Shown here: piece by piece, positions 45,064 to 53,674 of the stretch
Position numbering within the stretch: position 1 is the stretch's first letter
Layout: each line of letters begins with the position of its first letter
Assembly: GCA_019192545.1 (NCBI GenBank)
Contig: JAHCMI010000058.1
Span: 1-59,537, forward strand
Length of the DNA: 59,537 bases
Direction of reading: 5' to 3'
Origin: Rivularia sp. MS3
Lineage (GTDB): Bacteria; Cyanobacteriota; Cyanobacteriia; Cyanobacteriales; Nostocaceae
The notes under the pieces: generated by a model
What the model was told of the DNA's origin: nothing
Databases searched by the model: none
Seen by the model: only the letters and a program-made list of their open reading frames with translations
Made by a program: the position numbers and the translations under genes

Positions 45064-45441
45064 ATTTAAAGATAATTTTTGCCTGTTAGCCTATTATTTT
45101 AAATATTCAAGATTATTTTAAATTCAGAATTTTAATACCAGCAATATTTTTGCTTTTATGTAACATCAAAGACTTAGCTGTAATGTTTAGCTGAGAAGAC
45201 TGCACCCAAAAGCTCCGATCAAATACTTATAATAAAAATATTCTCTCTTCGCATTATTTCCCTTAAATAGCTGAATAATCGTGAGCGATAATACTGAAAT
45301 ATTGGTAGTATTCAAAAATATTTTTATACAGCCATAAAAATTAGATTATTTTACACAGAAGGGGGAAGGCAGAAAGAAAATTTATAAGTTATATTCTTTT
45401 GCATCCTGCCTTTGCTTTCTCTATTTCCCCGTAATCGATGA
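45064..45441. other. Gene-free stretch
   Basis: AT-rich spacer between two minus-strand genes. No coding frame and no clear hairpin. It presumably holds the promoter of the unknown helical protein. Confidence 0.45.
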
Positions 45442-47121
45442 TTAATTTTTAAAGGATGGTAATTCTTCGAGAATTGTGAAGCGAATATGGTTTATCGCTA
45501 ATTCACCAATAGAAACGTCTTCTTTTTCGATGCGTTTACCTTCAGAACTTAAAGTTTCAAAAGATATACCTTTACCAATTTCGATGTGAAACCAACTTAA
45601 ACCCATGAAATACCGGGTAGGATGGGGACCATCTCTTCCCACATCGTCGGGATTCGATTCCATTGGCAGCCAGCCGTAGCCTGGAATGTAAAATTCTAGC
45701 CATACGTGGTTGTAGTCTGGTTGAAGGGGAACGTTTTGTTTTTCAGCATAGGGAGGGCATTTATAGCGACCTACCGTCCTACAAGCAATTCCGTTTAAAC
45801 GACACAATGCTAATAGTACGCCTACGTATTCTCCACATGAACCTATGCCGCGTTCTAAAACTATATCTGGTGTATCTATATGAGGTTTGATTCCGTAGGA
45901 CAATTTGTCGTAAACGTAATTGCGAATGCTATACATTTTTCGCAGTAAATTGGTTTCGTTACCTACTGCTTCAATAGCTGCTTCGCGAACAATGTTGCTA
46001 TCCATTGCTAAATCGTCATCATCAATTAAGTAACGATTTATAAATTCTGTTGGTAATGAAGAAGCGTTTTCTACGTCTCGTGGGGTAATGCGATATTTTA
46101 TAGAACGCACTTCTATAATTGCTTTCCAACCTAAAAGATGACGCTCTCCGGGAGCTAAGTTATCAAACTTAAATACGGCTACCCGCTGCCCATCAATTAT
46201 TTCTTCAGCGAACGGCAAGCCAACCGGTTCAACCCGTTTTACCTTTTGACGTTCGGTTTCTGAAGGTAGAGCAATGCGCCATTCTAAATTCTGTAAATAT
46301 ACCTCTTCTAAAGGGTCGATCTGCTCGACGTAGGACATTTCTAACAGATAACCGTTAGAAACAGCAGTGCGTTTTTCCCGATTGAAATGGTAATTAAGGG
46401 GATGAATAAAAGCGCGATCGCGATAGGTTAATTCGTGGTTTGGTTCGGCGTTGGGATTATCTCGGATGTAGGGTTCTTCGGATGAGTAAGCAACGTAAAG
46501 ACTTTGTTTTTTTGTTGAGGAATCGGTATGTACTGCTATACCAGTAGGTAATTCAAAGGGAGTTAAGACACTAAATTGAATTTCACCGGTGGCTCTATCG
46601 AGGAAGTAAACGGATTGTTCTACCGTATCGCAAACTAAAAGCGCTTCTTCTGTTACAGCTAAGTTTTCCAGTCCTACGCCAGGAGCATAAAACCTTGCTA
46701 TTTCTTTACCTGTATTGCGATTAAAAACAATAATCTTACCGAGTTTTTCACAACTGACATAAACTGTGGAATCCCAAACAGCAACACCGTTTGCAGGATA
46801 AGCTAAAGTTGCAAAATGCTCTAAGCCCAAAGAATTTATATTACACGAATAAATACTGTTGTCTCGGGTCACCCATAAGGTATCTTCCCACAGCGCCAGA
46901 CCCGTGACATCCATAAATTCCCGCGTTTGATGGGAATTTATAATCTTTGTATTGTCATTAGTGGGGTCAATTTGCAGTAGATGTCCAAGTCTTGGGTCAA
47001 CAGCAATCAATGTATCTTTTCTAAATGCTATGCCGTACAAAGAGGCAACAGCAAACGGTCTAATAGTTCTTTGCCCTGTTTGCATCTGGCTAACTGTCAA
47101 AGCGGGAAGTACACTCGTCAT
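45442..47121 (-). CDS. Beta-propeller protein with C-terminal transglutaminase-like domain
   Basis: A 559-residue fusion. Residues about 20-210 form repeated propeller-type blades (GIAFRKDTLIAVDPRLGHLLQID, DVTGLALWEDTLWVTRDNSIYS, VAVWDSTVYVSCEKLGKIIVFNR, LENLAVTEEALLVCD). A beta-sandwich-like middle follows (about 250-350). The C-terminal third is a transglutaminase-like domain with GIGSCGEYVGVLLALCRLNGI (Cys429), DYNHVWLEFY (His472) and ESNPDDV, a Cys-His-Asp triad of the protease/amidase kind. No signal peptide. The YbdK-type ligase gene is immediately upstream on the same strand, 188 bp away. The two families recur together in predicted peptide-ligation clusters. Target unknown. Confidence 0.85.
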   Translation of the reverse strand: MTSVLPALTVSQMQTGQRTIRPFAVASLYGIAFRKDTLIAVDPRLGHLLQIDPTNDNTKIINSHQTREFMDVTGLALWEDTLWVTRDNSIYSCNINSLGLEHFATLAYPANGVAVWDSTVYVSCEKLGKIIVFNRNTGKEIARFYAPGVGLENLAVTEEALLVCDTVEQSVYFLDRATGEIQFSVLTPFELPTGIAVHTDSSTKKQSLYVAYSSEEPYIRDNPNAEPNHELTYRDRAFIHPLNYHFNREKRTAVSNGYLLEMSYVEQIDPLEEVYLQNLEWRIALPSETERQKVKRVEPVGLPFAEEIIDGQRVAVFKFDNLAPGERHLLGWKAIIEVRSIKYRITPRDVENASSLPTEFINRYLIDDDDLAMDSNIVREAAIEAVGNETNLLRKMYSIRNYVYDKLSYGIKPHIDTPDIVLERGIGSCGEYVGVLLALCRLNGIACRTVGRYKCPPYAEKQNVPLQPDYNHVWLEFYIPGYGWLPMESNPDDVGRDGPHPTRYFMGLSWFHIEIGKGISFETLSSEGKRIEKEDVSIGELAINHIRFTILEELPSFKN

Positions 47122-47190
47122 AATAAGGCAAATCGTTCAAGGGTTTTGCACGTACCACATTAATTGTGATATTTACTCTTTGACAAGAGG

Positions 47191-47246
47191 TTAAAGGTTT
47201 AAGGTCAAAGGTCAAAGGTCAAAGGTCAAAGGTTTAAGGTTTAAGG
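47191..47246. repeat. Heptanucleotide tandem repeat (STRR type)
   Basis: Eight heptamers: TTAAAGG, TTTAAGG, four TCAAAGG, two TTTAAGG. It lies between the YbdK-like and transglutaminase genes. Confidence 0.88.
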
Positions 47247-47309
47247 TTAATAACTAATACTTTTAAATATCTCATGCCCAATTACCAATCCCCTATGCCC
47301 AAAGCCCAA

Positions 47310-48425
47310 TCACCCAATTCCCTTCTTTGTTTGCTCAACTATATAATCAACAACATCTTCTAATTTGCCCGCACGGTTGTAAATTTGCCGCTGGCGTGAT
47401 GCAGCAGTTCCTTCGTGAATAATTTGTTCCGCAATTGTGGAAACTTCATCCCAATCACCATATTCTTCTAAGGATGGACGTAAAAAAGTTAGAAATTTAT
47501 GAATTAACTCCTGTGCGGGTACGGCGCTTTGTTCCTCTACATCTAATAACTCGGCATCTAAACCGTAGCGTGCAGCCCGCCAGTGAGCCGCACGGATAAG
47601 TTCGTGACGAGCTTTAGGGTAGGATGCTTCGTTTTTTGCCTGTTCGTAACAAGTGCGAGCCAAAGCACGGGTTAATCCTGCTATCATCACAGCTTCATCT
47701 ACCGTCATACAAACATCTGCCATGCGAAACTCTACCGTTGGGTACTTCACGCACAGACGCATATCCCAATAGATTTTAGTTTCTTCTTCTACACTTTTAC
47801 TTTTAACTAAAGCTTCTACAACTCTTTTATAATCATCTACCGATTCAAAAATTAACGGCGGCCCCGATATTGGCCATCTACCAAAAATTTCTGTACGATA
47901 GCTCGAATATCCCGTATCGGTACCCATCCAGAAAGGGGAAGACGCACTTAAGGCTAACATCGGAGCCAGCCAAACTCGCGCTCGGTTTATTACCTCAACA
48001 GCAAGATCGCGATCGCTAATTCCGATATGAACGTGACAGCCAAAAATAACTTGTTCTTTTCCTAACTGTTGATATTCTTCGATCAAATTCTGATAGCGTT
48101 GTTTGGGAGTTACGTCTTGTTCCTTCCAAGTCGAAAACGGATGGGTTCCACAAGAAGCTATTTGATTACCATCTTGGGCAGCAGCATCAATTACTCCTTT
48201 CCGCAAACGCACTAACTCCCTACGCACCTCAGAAAGAGTTTGACAAACGGGAGTATCTATTTCAATCTGTGAAAGCTGAACTTCAGGATGTACCTTCTCG
48301 CCAATTACTTTTTTTGCGAATGGTAAAATCTGTTCTACTCGTGAAGTTAGTTCCCGCGTCTGGGGATTAATAATTTGATATTCTTCTTCTACTCCAATAG
48401 TGAAATCTTCTGTTTGAGGTGCCAT
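47310..48425 (-). CDS. YbdK-family carboxylate-amine ligase (GCS2-like)
   Basis: A 371-residue ATP-dependent ligase of the glutamate-cysteine ligase 2 group, YbdK subfamily. The opening FTIGVEEEYQIINPQTREL (residues 8-26) is the hallmark; the acidic cluster binds metal-ATP. Further motifs: GCHVHIGISDRDLAVEVINR, ASSPFWMGTDTGYSSYRTEIFGRWPISGPPL, YWDMRLCVKYPTVEFRMADVCMTVDE, AAHWRAARYGLDAELLD. YbdK itself has weak glutamate-cysteine ligase activity, so the true substrate is uncertain. It is not the usual cyanobacterial GshA type, which begins differently. The transglutaminase fusion follows on the same strand. Confidence 0.88.
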   Translation of the reverse strand: MAPQTEDFTIGVEEEYQIINPQTRELTSRVEQILPFAKKVIGEKVHPEVQLSQIEIDTPVCQTLSEVRRELVRLRKGVIDAAAQDGNQIASCGTHPFSTWKEQDVTPKQRYQNLIEEYQQLGKEQVIFGCHVHIGISDRDLAVEVINRARVWLAPMLALSASSPFWMGTDTGYSSYRTEIFGRWPISGPPLIFESVDDYKRVVEALVKSKSVEEETKIYWDMRLCVKYPTVEFRMADVCMTVDEAVMIAGLTRALARTCYEQAKNEASYPKARHELIRAAHWRAARYGLDAELLDVEEQSAVPAQELIHKFLTFLRPSLEEYGDWDEVSTIAEQIIHEGTAASRQRQIYNRAGKLEDVVDYIVEQTKKGIG

Positions 48426-48692
48426 AATTAATTTGAGATTGTTATCTAACTAACATCTGACACAAAAATTAATTTTAAATCTTCAGTCTGAAGGATAGTT
48501 ATCAGTAGTAAATTGCATGAATTTCGCAGTCTAATAGCACCAGTCAGATTCATAGAACTAAAATAATACTTATCTTAATTAAAGACTTTGGGTAATTGAT
48601 AACTCCTAATTCCTAACTCCTAAATTGAATGGTTCTTCTACAAATGGTTTAGCTATGATTGTTTCTTGTAACCATTTTCTTTAAAGTACAAG

Positions 48693-51557
48693 ATGTCTGC
48701 CCATTCTCTGCCCGAACAAGAAGCCGTTTGGCACAGTTTAGAAGTCGATGAAGCAATAGAACTGCTGGCTGGTAATGCAGACACTGGCTTAACGTCGCAA
48801 GAAGTAGAATCGCGACTGCAAAAATATGGTACTAATGTTTTAGTTGAGTCTGGCGGACGCAGTAGCTGGGAAATTCTGGTGGATCAGTTCAAGAACATTA
48901 TGTTGTTGATGCTGATTGCTGTGGCGATTATTTCAGGGGTTTTAGATTTACTTGCTCTACAATCGGGTAATCTGAAACCGGGTGAAGTTCCTTTTAAAGA
49001 TACAATCGCAATTTTGGCGATAGTTATTCTTAACGGTATTTTAGGCTATCTGCAAGAAAGCCGTGCTGAAAAGGCTTTAGCTGCATTGAAAAAACTTTCT
49101 TCTCCTAACGTGCGGGTGATTCGCAACGGTAAGTTGGTTGATGTGGAAGGTAAGAATTTAGTGCCTGGAGATATTATGCTGCTGGAAGCCGGGGTACAGG
49201 TGTCAGCAGACGGACGTTTGATAGAACAATCTAATTTACAAATACGAGAATCGGCTTTAACTGGTGAAGCTGAAGCTGTTAATAAGCGGGTAGAAATGAA
49301 GTTGCCTGAAGAAACAAGTTTAGGTGACAGAATTAATTTAGTTTTCCAAGGTACGGAAGTTGTTCAAGGACGTGGCAAGGTTTTGGTAACTGGTACCGGA
49401 ATGAAAACTGAGTTGGGTAAAATTGCCGAGATGTTGCAGGCTGTGGAAACAGAAGATACGCCATTACAGCAACGGATGACTCAACTTGGTAACGTTTTGG
49501 TTTGGGGTTCTTTAGCTTTAGTGGTGCTGGTAATTATTATCGGTTTGCTGCGCGGGGGCAATTTACAAGAGTTGGTGGAAGTTTCTCTGAGTATGGCTGT
49601 GGCAGTCGTTCCGGAAGGTTTACCGGCTGTAATTACGGTGACGCTGGCTTTGGGAACTCAGCGAATGGTTCGTCACAATGCTTTGATTCGTAAGTTACCG
49701 GCTGTGGAAACTTTGGGTTCGGTAACAACTATTTGCTCTGATAAAACTGGTACATTAACTCAGAACAAAATGGTGGTGCAATCTGTTTGTACCAGTCAAA
49801 ATACATTAAAAGTAACTGGTGAAGGTTACGTTCCTTTCGGGGATTTTGAAGTTGATGGTAAAAGTGTTTATGTCGAAGATTATCCAGAAGTAACACCTTT
49901 ATTAGTTCCCTGTGCTGTTTGTAATGATGCGGTTTTACAGCAGGAAAAAGGTGATTGGATAATTCTTGGCGACCCTACCGAAGGTGCTTTAGTGACTTTA
50001 GCAGGGAAAGCAGGAATCGAACAAGACCAGTGGAATAGTAAATTACCCCGCGTTGGCGAATTTCCGTTTTCTTCCGAACGCAAGCGGATGAGCGTAATTT
50101 GTCAGGTAGAACAGGTGGATACTGGTGTTTCGGTGCTACCGGATGTCGATCCCGCTATTAGTAATTTGGTAAACAATAATGAAAATTATTTGATGTTTAC
50201 CAAAGGTTCCCCAGAATTAATTTTGCAACGCTGCACTCAGATATTTGCGGGAAATAGTGCTGTAGAATTGACTCAACAACAGCGAGATCGAATACTAGCA
50301 GCAAACGAGCGGATGGCAGGCGTTGGTTTGCGAGTATTGGGTTTCGCTTACAAAGCTTTATCGGAAAAACCACCGGAAAATTCCGAAGAACAATCCGAAC
50401 AAGAATTAGTATGGTTGGGATTAGTAGGAATGCTCGACGCACCACGCCCAGAAGTTAGAGAAGCTGTACGTGAATGTCGGGAAGCAGGAATTCGTCCGGT
50501 AATGATTACCGGAGATCATCAACTTACAGCCAAGGCGATCGCCACCGATTTGGGTATTGCCGATTCCCAGGATAAAGTATTGATAGGTCAAGAATTACAG
50601 CGGATGAGCGATGCTGAATTAGAGAAAAATGTTGATAATGTCAGCATCTACGCTAGAGTTTCCCCGGAACATAAATTACGCATCGTCCAAGCTTTGCAGC
50701 GTCGCGATAAATTTGTCGCGATGACTGGTGACGGTGTTAACGATGCACCAGCACTAAAACAAGCCGATATCGGCATTGCGATGGGAATTACCGGTACCGA
50801 TGTCAGCAAAGAAGCCAGCGATATGGTGTTGTTAGATGACAACTTTGCGACGATTGTTTCCGCAACCAAGGAAGGTAGAGTCGTTTATACAAACATTCGC
50901 CGCTTTATCAAATATATTCTTGGTAGTAATATCGGTGAAGTTATTACTATTGCCGCAGCACCAATTTTATTACCGATGGGTGGTGTACCTTTATCACCGC
51001 TACAAATTTTGTGGATGAATTTAGTTACTGACGGTTTACCAGCTTTAGCATTAGCAGTCGAACCTCCCGAACCCGACGTAATGAAACGTCCGCCTTTTAG
51101 CCCTAAAGAAAGTATTTTTGCTCGGGGCTTGGGTTTCTACATGATTCGCATCGGCATAATATTTGCGATTATCACTATTATTCTCATGAACTGGGCTTAC
51201 TACTATACCCGTCCAGAAAATGCTTTAACCGAAGGACTCGATCCCGAACGTTGGAAAACAATGGTATTTACTACCTTGTGTATTGCTCAAATGGGACATG
51301 CTATAGCAATTCGTTCCAACAACCAACTAACCATACAAATAAATCCCTTTTCAAATCCTTACTTATTAGCGGCTGTTGTATTAACTACCATTTTGCAATT
51401 AATGTTAGTATACGTTCCACCCCTACGAGCTTTCTTCGGCACGCATATTATTAGTTTGCCCGAATTAGGAATTTGTTTAGGTTTTAGTGCTTTAATGTTT
51501 GTTTGGGTTGAGTTAGAAAAAATCTTCTTCCGTATAATTGGCAAGAAAAACGTTTAA
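48693..51557 (+). CDS. P2-type cation-transporting ATPase (Ca2+-ATPase-like, PacL type)
   Basis: A 954-residue P-type ATPase of the SERCA/PMCA-like P2 group, which exports Ca2+ (or another cation) across the plasma membrane. N-terminal actuator parts: [14 protein letters not shown] and [13 protein letters not shown] (TGE loop). M4 has [17 protein letters not shown]. The phosphorylation motif is [13 protein letters not shown] with Asp350, the nucleotide-binding site [10 protein letters not shown], and the hinge [23 protein letters not shown]5-M6 show [14 protein letters not shown] and [18 protein letters not shown], with acidic and Asn residues expected to bind cation. Ten transmembrane helices. 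ATG 48693, monocistronic. Confidence 0.92.
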   Translation: MSAHSLPEQEAVWHSLEVDEAIELLAGNADTGLTSQEVESRLQKYGTNVLVESGGRSSWEILVDQFKNIMLLMLIAVAIISGVLDLLALQSGNLKPGEVPFKDTIAILAIVILNGILGYLQESRAEKALAALKKLSSPNVRVIRNGKLVDVEGKNLVPGDIMLLEAGVQVSADGRLIEQSNLQIRESALTGEAEAVNKRVEMKLPEETSLGDRINLVFQGTEVVQGRGKVLVTGTGMKTELGKIAEMLQAVETEDTPLQQRMTQLGNVLVWGSLALVVLVIIIGLLRGGNLQELVEVSLSMAVAVVPEGLPAVITVTLALGTQRMVRHNALIRKLPAVETLGSVTTICSDKTGTLTQNKMVVQSVCTSQNTLKVTGEGYVPFGDFEVDGKSVYVEDYPEVTPLLVPCAVCNDAVLQQEKGDWIILGDPTEGALVTLAGKAGIEQDQWNSKLPRVGEFPFSSERKRMSVICQVEQVDTGVSVLPDVDPAISNLVNNNENYLMFTKGSPELILQRCTQIFAGNSAVELTQQQRDRILAANERMAGVGLRVLGFAYKALSEKPPENSEEQSEQELVWLGLVGMLDAPRPEVREAVRECREAGIRPVMITGDHQLTAKAIATDLGIADSQDKVLIGQELQRMSDAELEKNVDNVSIYARVSPEHKLRIVQALQRRDKFVAMTGDGVNDAPALKQADIGIAMGITGTDVSKEASDMVLLDDNFATIVSATKEGRVVYTNIRRFIKYILGSNIGEVITIAAAPILLPMGGVPLSPLQILWMNLVTDGLPALALAVEPPEPDVMKRPPFSPKESIFARGLGFYMIRIGIIFAIITIILMNWAYYYTRPENALTEGLDPERWKTMVFTTLCIAQMGHAIAIRSNNQLTIQINPFSNPYLLAAVVLTTILQLMLVYVPPLRAFFGTHIISLPELGICLGFSALMFVWVELEKIFFRIIGKKNV

Positions 51558-51559
51558 GA

Positions 51560-51592
51560 ATTGATAGTTGATAGTTGTTAGTTGATAGTTGA
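51560..51592. repeat. Heptanucleotide tandem repeat after the ATPase gene
   Basis: TTGATAG, TTGATAG, TTGTTAG, TTGATAG units start three bases after the ATPase stop codon. The near-complement AACTAAC heptamers before recF could pair with it. Confidence 0.75.
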
Positions 51593-51713
51593 CCGGGAAT
51601 GAGAAGGACAACGCTGTATATTAGTCACAGAAGACTTAAAAATGAATTTATCAATATTTATTTCACAATCCCTGCACAAATACATCAGTTATCAAAATCG
51701 AAAATTGCCTAAC

Positions 51714-51755
51714 AACTAACAACTAACAACTAACCACTAACAACTAACAACTAAC
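51714..51755. repeat. AACTAAC heptamer array abutting recF
   Basis: Six heptamers (three AACTAAC, one CACTAAC, two AACTAAC) end nine bases before the recF ATG. The normal Shine-Dalgarno position is TCTTTCCCC, with no purine-rich core. Confidence 0.85.
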
Positions 51756-51764
51756 TCTTTCCCC

Positions 51765-52898
51765 ATGTTCCTCAAAACCCTGAGTCTCCGAAATTTTCGT
51801 AATTATCAAGAACAATTAGTAGAGTTTTCTGCTCCAAAAACGATTTTGGTCGGTAATAATGCTCAGGGAAAATCTAATTTGCTCGAAGCTGTAGAGTTAC
51901 TTGCAACCTTGAGGAGTCACCGCACTTCCCGCGATAAGGATTTGGTTAAGGATGAGGAGTCTTTGGCTCAAGTTAGTGCCAGTTTAAAACGCGAAGTTGG
52001 AGTGAGCCAACTTATCTTAACTTTACGTCGTAACGGTCGCCGCACGGTTAATCTCAATAGCGAAAATCTTCGCCGTCAGATGGATTTTCTTGGCGTACTT
52101 AATGCGGTGGAGTTTTCTTCTTTGGATTTAGATTTAGTTAGAGGTGGTCCCGATAATCGTCGCAGATGGCTCGATACTTTATTAATTCAGCTTGAACCCG
52201 TATACGCTCATATAATGAGCCAATATCAAAAAGTTTTACGACAGCGCAATGCTTTTTTGAAAAGTAACTCAGAAAATTTACAAGAAAAATCTGTACAATC
52301 ACAATTAGCATTGTGGGATACTCAGTTAGTAATTACTGGTACCAGGGTAATTCGACGACGGGAACGAGCCATACAGCGACTCGCTCCAATTGCACAATTA
52401 TGGCATTCTAATATTAGTGCTTCTACTGAACATCTCCAGATAAAGTACGCTCCTAATATTCCTTTATCTGAAAACCATCAAGGAGAAGTGCAGCAAGCTT
52501 TTTTAGATAAAATTCAACAGCGAACGGTTGCTGAAATGCATCAAGGTACTACCCTTGTCGGACCGCATCGAGATGAAATTGAATTAATAATTAATGATAC
52601 TCCCGCACGTCAGTATGGTTCTCAAGGTCAGCAACGCACGTTGGTGTTAGCGCTGAAGCTAGCAGAATTACAGCTAATTGAAGAAGTTGTCGGAGAGCCA
52701 CCCCTACTTCTACTTGATGATGTTTTAGCCGAGTTAGATCCTTCGCGTCAAAACCAGTTACTTGATGCTATCCAAGATCGATTTCAAACTCTTATTACTA
52801 CCACTCATTTGGGTTCCTTCGATTCTCAATGGTTAAATTCCTCTCAGATTCTTACTGTTAGTGCAGGAACACTTTCTGCTAAAGCCGCTATTTTTTAA
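51765..52898 (+). CDS. recF: DNA replication and repair protein RecF
   Basis: A 377-residue SMC-like ATPase that loads RecA at gapped DNA with RecO and RecR. The N-terminal half contains the Walker A loop GNNAQGKSN (residues 30-38) in the opening FLKTLSLRNFRNYQEQ. The RecF family segment is DLDLVRGGPDNRRRWLDTLL (about 123-142). The C-terminal half has the ABC-type signature YGSQGQQRTLVLALKLAEL (about 283-301) and Walker B LLLLDDVLAELDPSRQNQLL. Length is normal. ATG 51765 is the only sensible start, although a heptamer array replaces the usual upstream ribosome binding site. Confidence 0.95.
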   Translation: MFLKTLSLRNFRNYQEQLVEFSAPKTILVGNNAQGKSNLLEAVELLATLRSHRTSRDKDLVKDEESLAQVSASLKREVGVSQLILTLRRNGRRTVNLNSENLRRQMDFLGVLNAVEFSSLDLDLVRGGPDNRRRWLDTLLIQLEPVYAHIMSQYQKVLRQRNAFLKSNSENLQEKSVQSQLALWDTQLVITGTRVIRRRERAIQRLAPIAQLWHSNISASTEHLQIKYAPNIPLSENHQGEVQQAFLDKIQQRTVAEMHQGTTLVGPHRDEIELIINDTPARQYGSQGQQRTLVLALKLAELQLIEEVVGEPPLLLLDDVLAELDPSRQNQLLDAIQDRFQTLITTTHLGSFDSQWLNSSQILTVSAGTLSAKAAIF

Positions 52899-53674
52899 TT
52901 AATCATTTATTGTTAATAATTGTAAATCCGGAATTGATTTTCAGCTTAAGCCGAATGTAAAAATTTATCTTGTACAATTAATGTAACAAAAATTGAACTT
53001 TGGTTATCTAAATACAAAAAATAAAAAATATAGATAACTTTAATGAGAATGATAAAAATTAGTGCTAATTGTCCATAAAAAGTAAAGTTACGCCGTAAGA
53101 TTGAGCATTTTTTGATTTATTTAGTTCATAATATTCTTACAACAACGTTAATATACAACTAATATCTTGTATGTAAACAATTACTTGTGCTGATATCTAA
53201 CAAAACTAACTTTTGTTGATTTGGCATGATATAATTTTTAAACATATTATTCGAGATTGAAGACGGTAAGCATATTTCAAAGCTTGTATTCGGTATATTT
53301 GTTCTACATTTATGAACTAAATATTTGTATAAAGAATTGACAATCCTACAGATTTAACAACTGTATTCTTTATACAAGTATTGACAAATGTTTTTCAGCG
53401 ATTAGAACTGTATGCTTATAAATAGAGGAATTAAAAGCAAATCAAACTTTATTTGAACTGAAATGCTTTTTAGCAATCTAGTTTGCAAATCCCGAAAGAA
53501 TAAGTATAAACTTTTTTAGGAATCGAAGAAATTAATGGCGGCAATACTTTTAAATTATTGAGTATTAGCGATTGCTTGAGCCTGATTGAGATAATTGTTT
53601 ACTAGCAACTAGCAATCTAGAGCCGACTTTTGAAATGGTAGCGTTTGCACGTCTTAGTAATCAAAATTTTTTGA
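52899..53674. other. Long gene-free stretch between recF and the PEP-synthase-like gene
   Basis: AT-rich, 776 bp without a protein-like frame on either strand. It contains the inverted repeat listed at 53325-53377. TTGACA hexamers occur at 53337-53342 and 53381-53386, but no well-spaced -10 box accompanies them. No terminator was found after recF. Confidence 0.5.
53325..53377. promoter_or_regulatory. 13-bp inverted repeat upstream of PEP-synthase-like gene
   Basis: TTGTATAAAGAAT (53325-53337) and ATTCTTTATACAA (53365-53377) are perfect complements with a 27-nt spacer. TTGACA follows each arm within a few bases. It could be an operator looped by a dimeric regulator, or a hairpin in the leader. 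About 300 bp upstream of the gene start. Confidence 0.45.

Noticed and set aside
47310-48425. Cyanobacterial GshA (glutathione synthesis)
   Set aside because: The GVEEEYQIINP opening and internal motifs are of the YbdK subfamily rather than the cyanobacterial GshA type.
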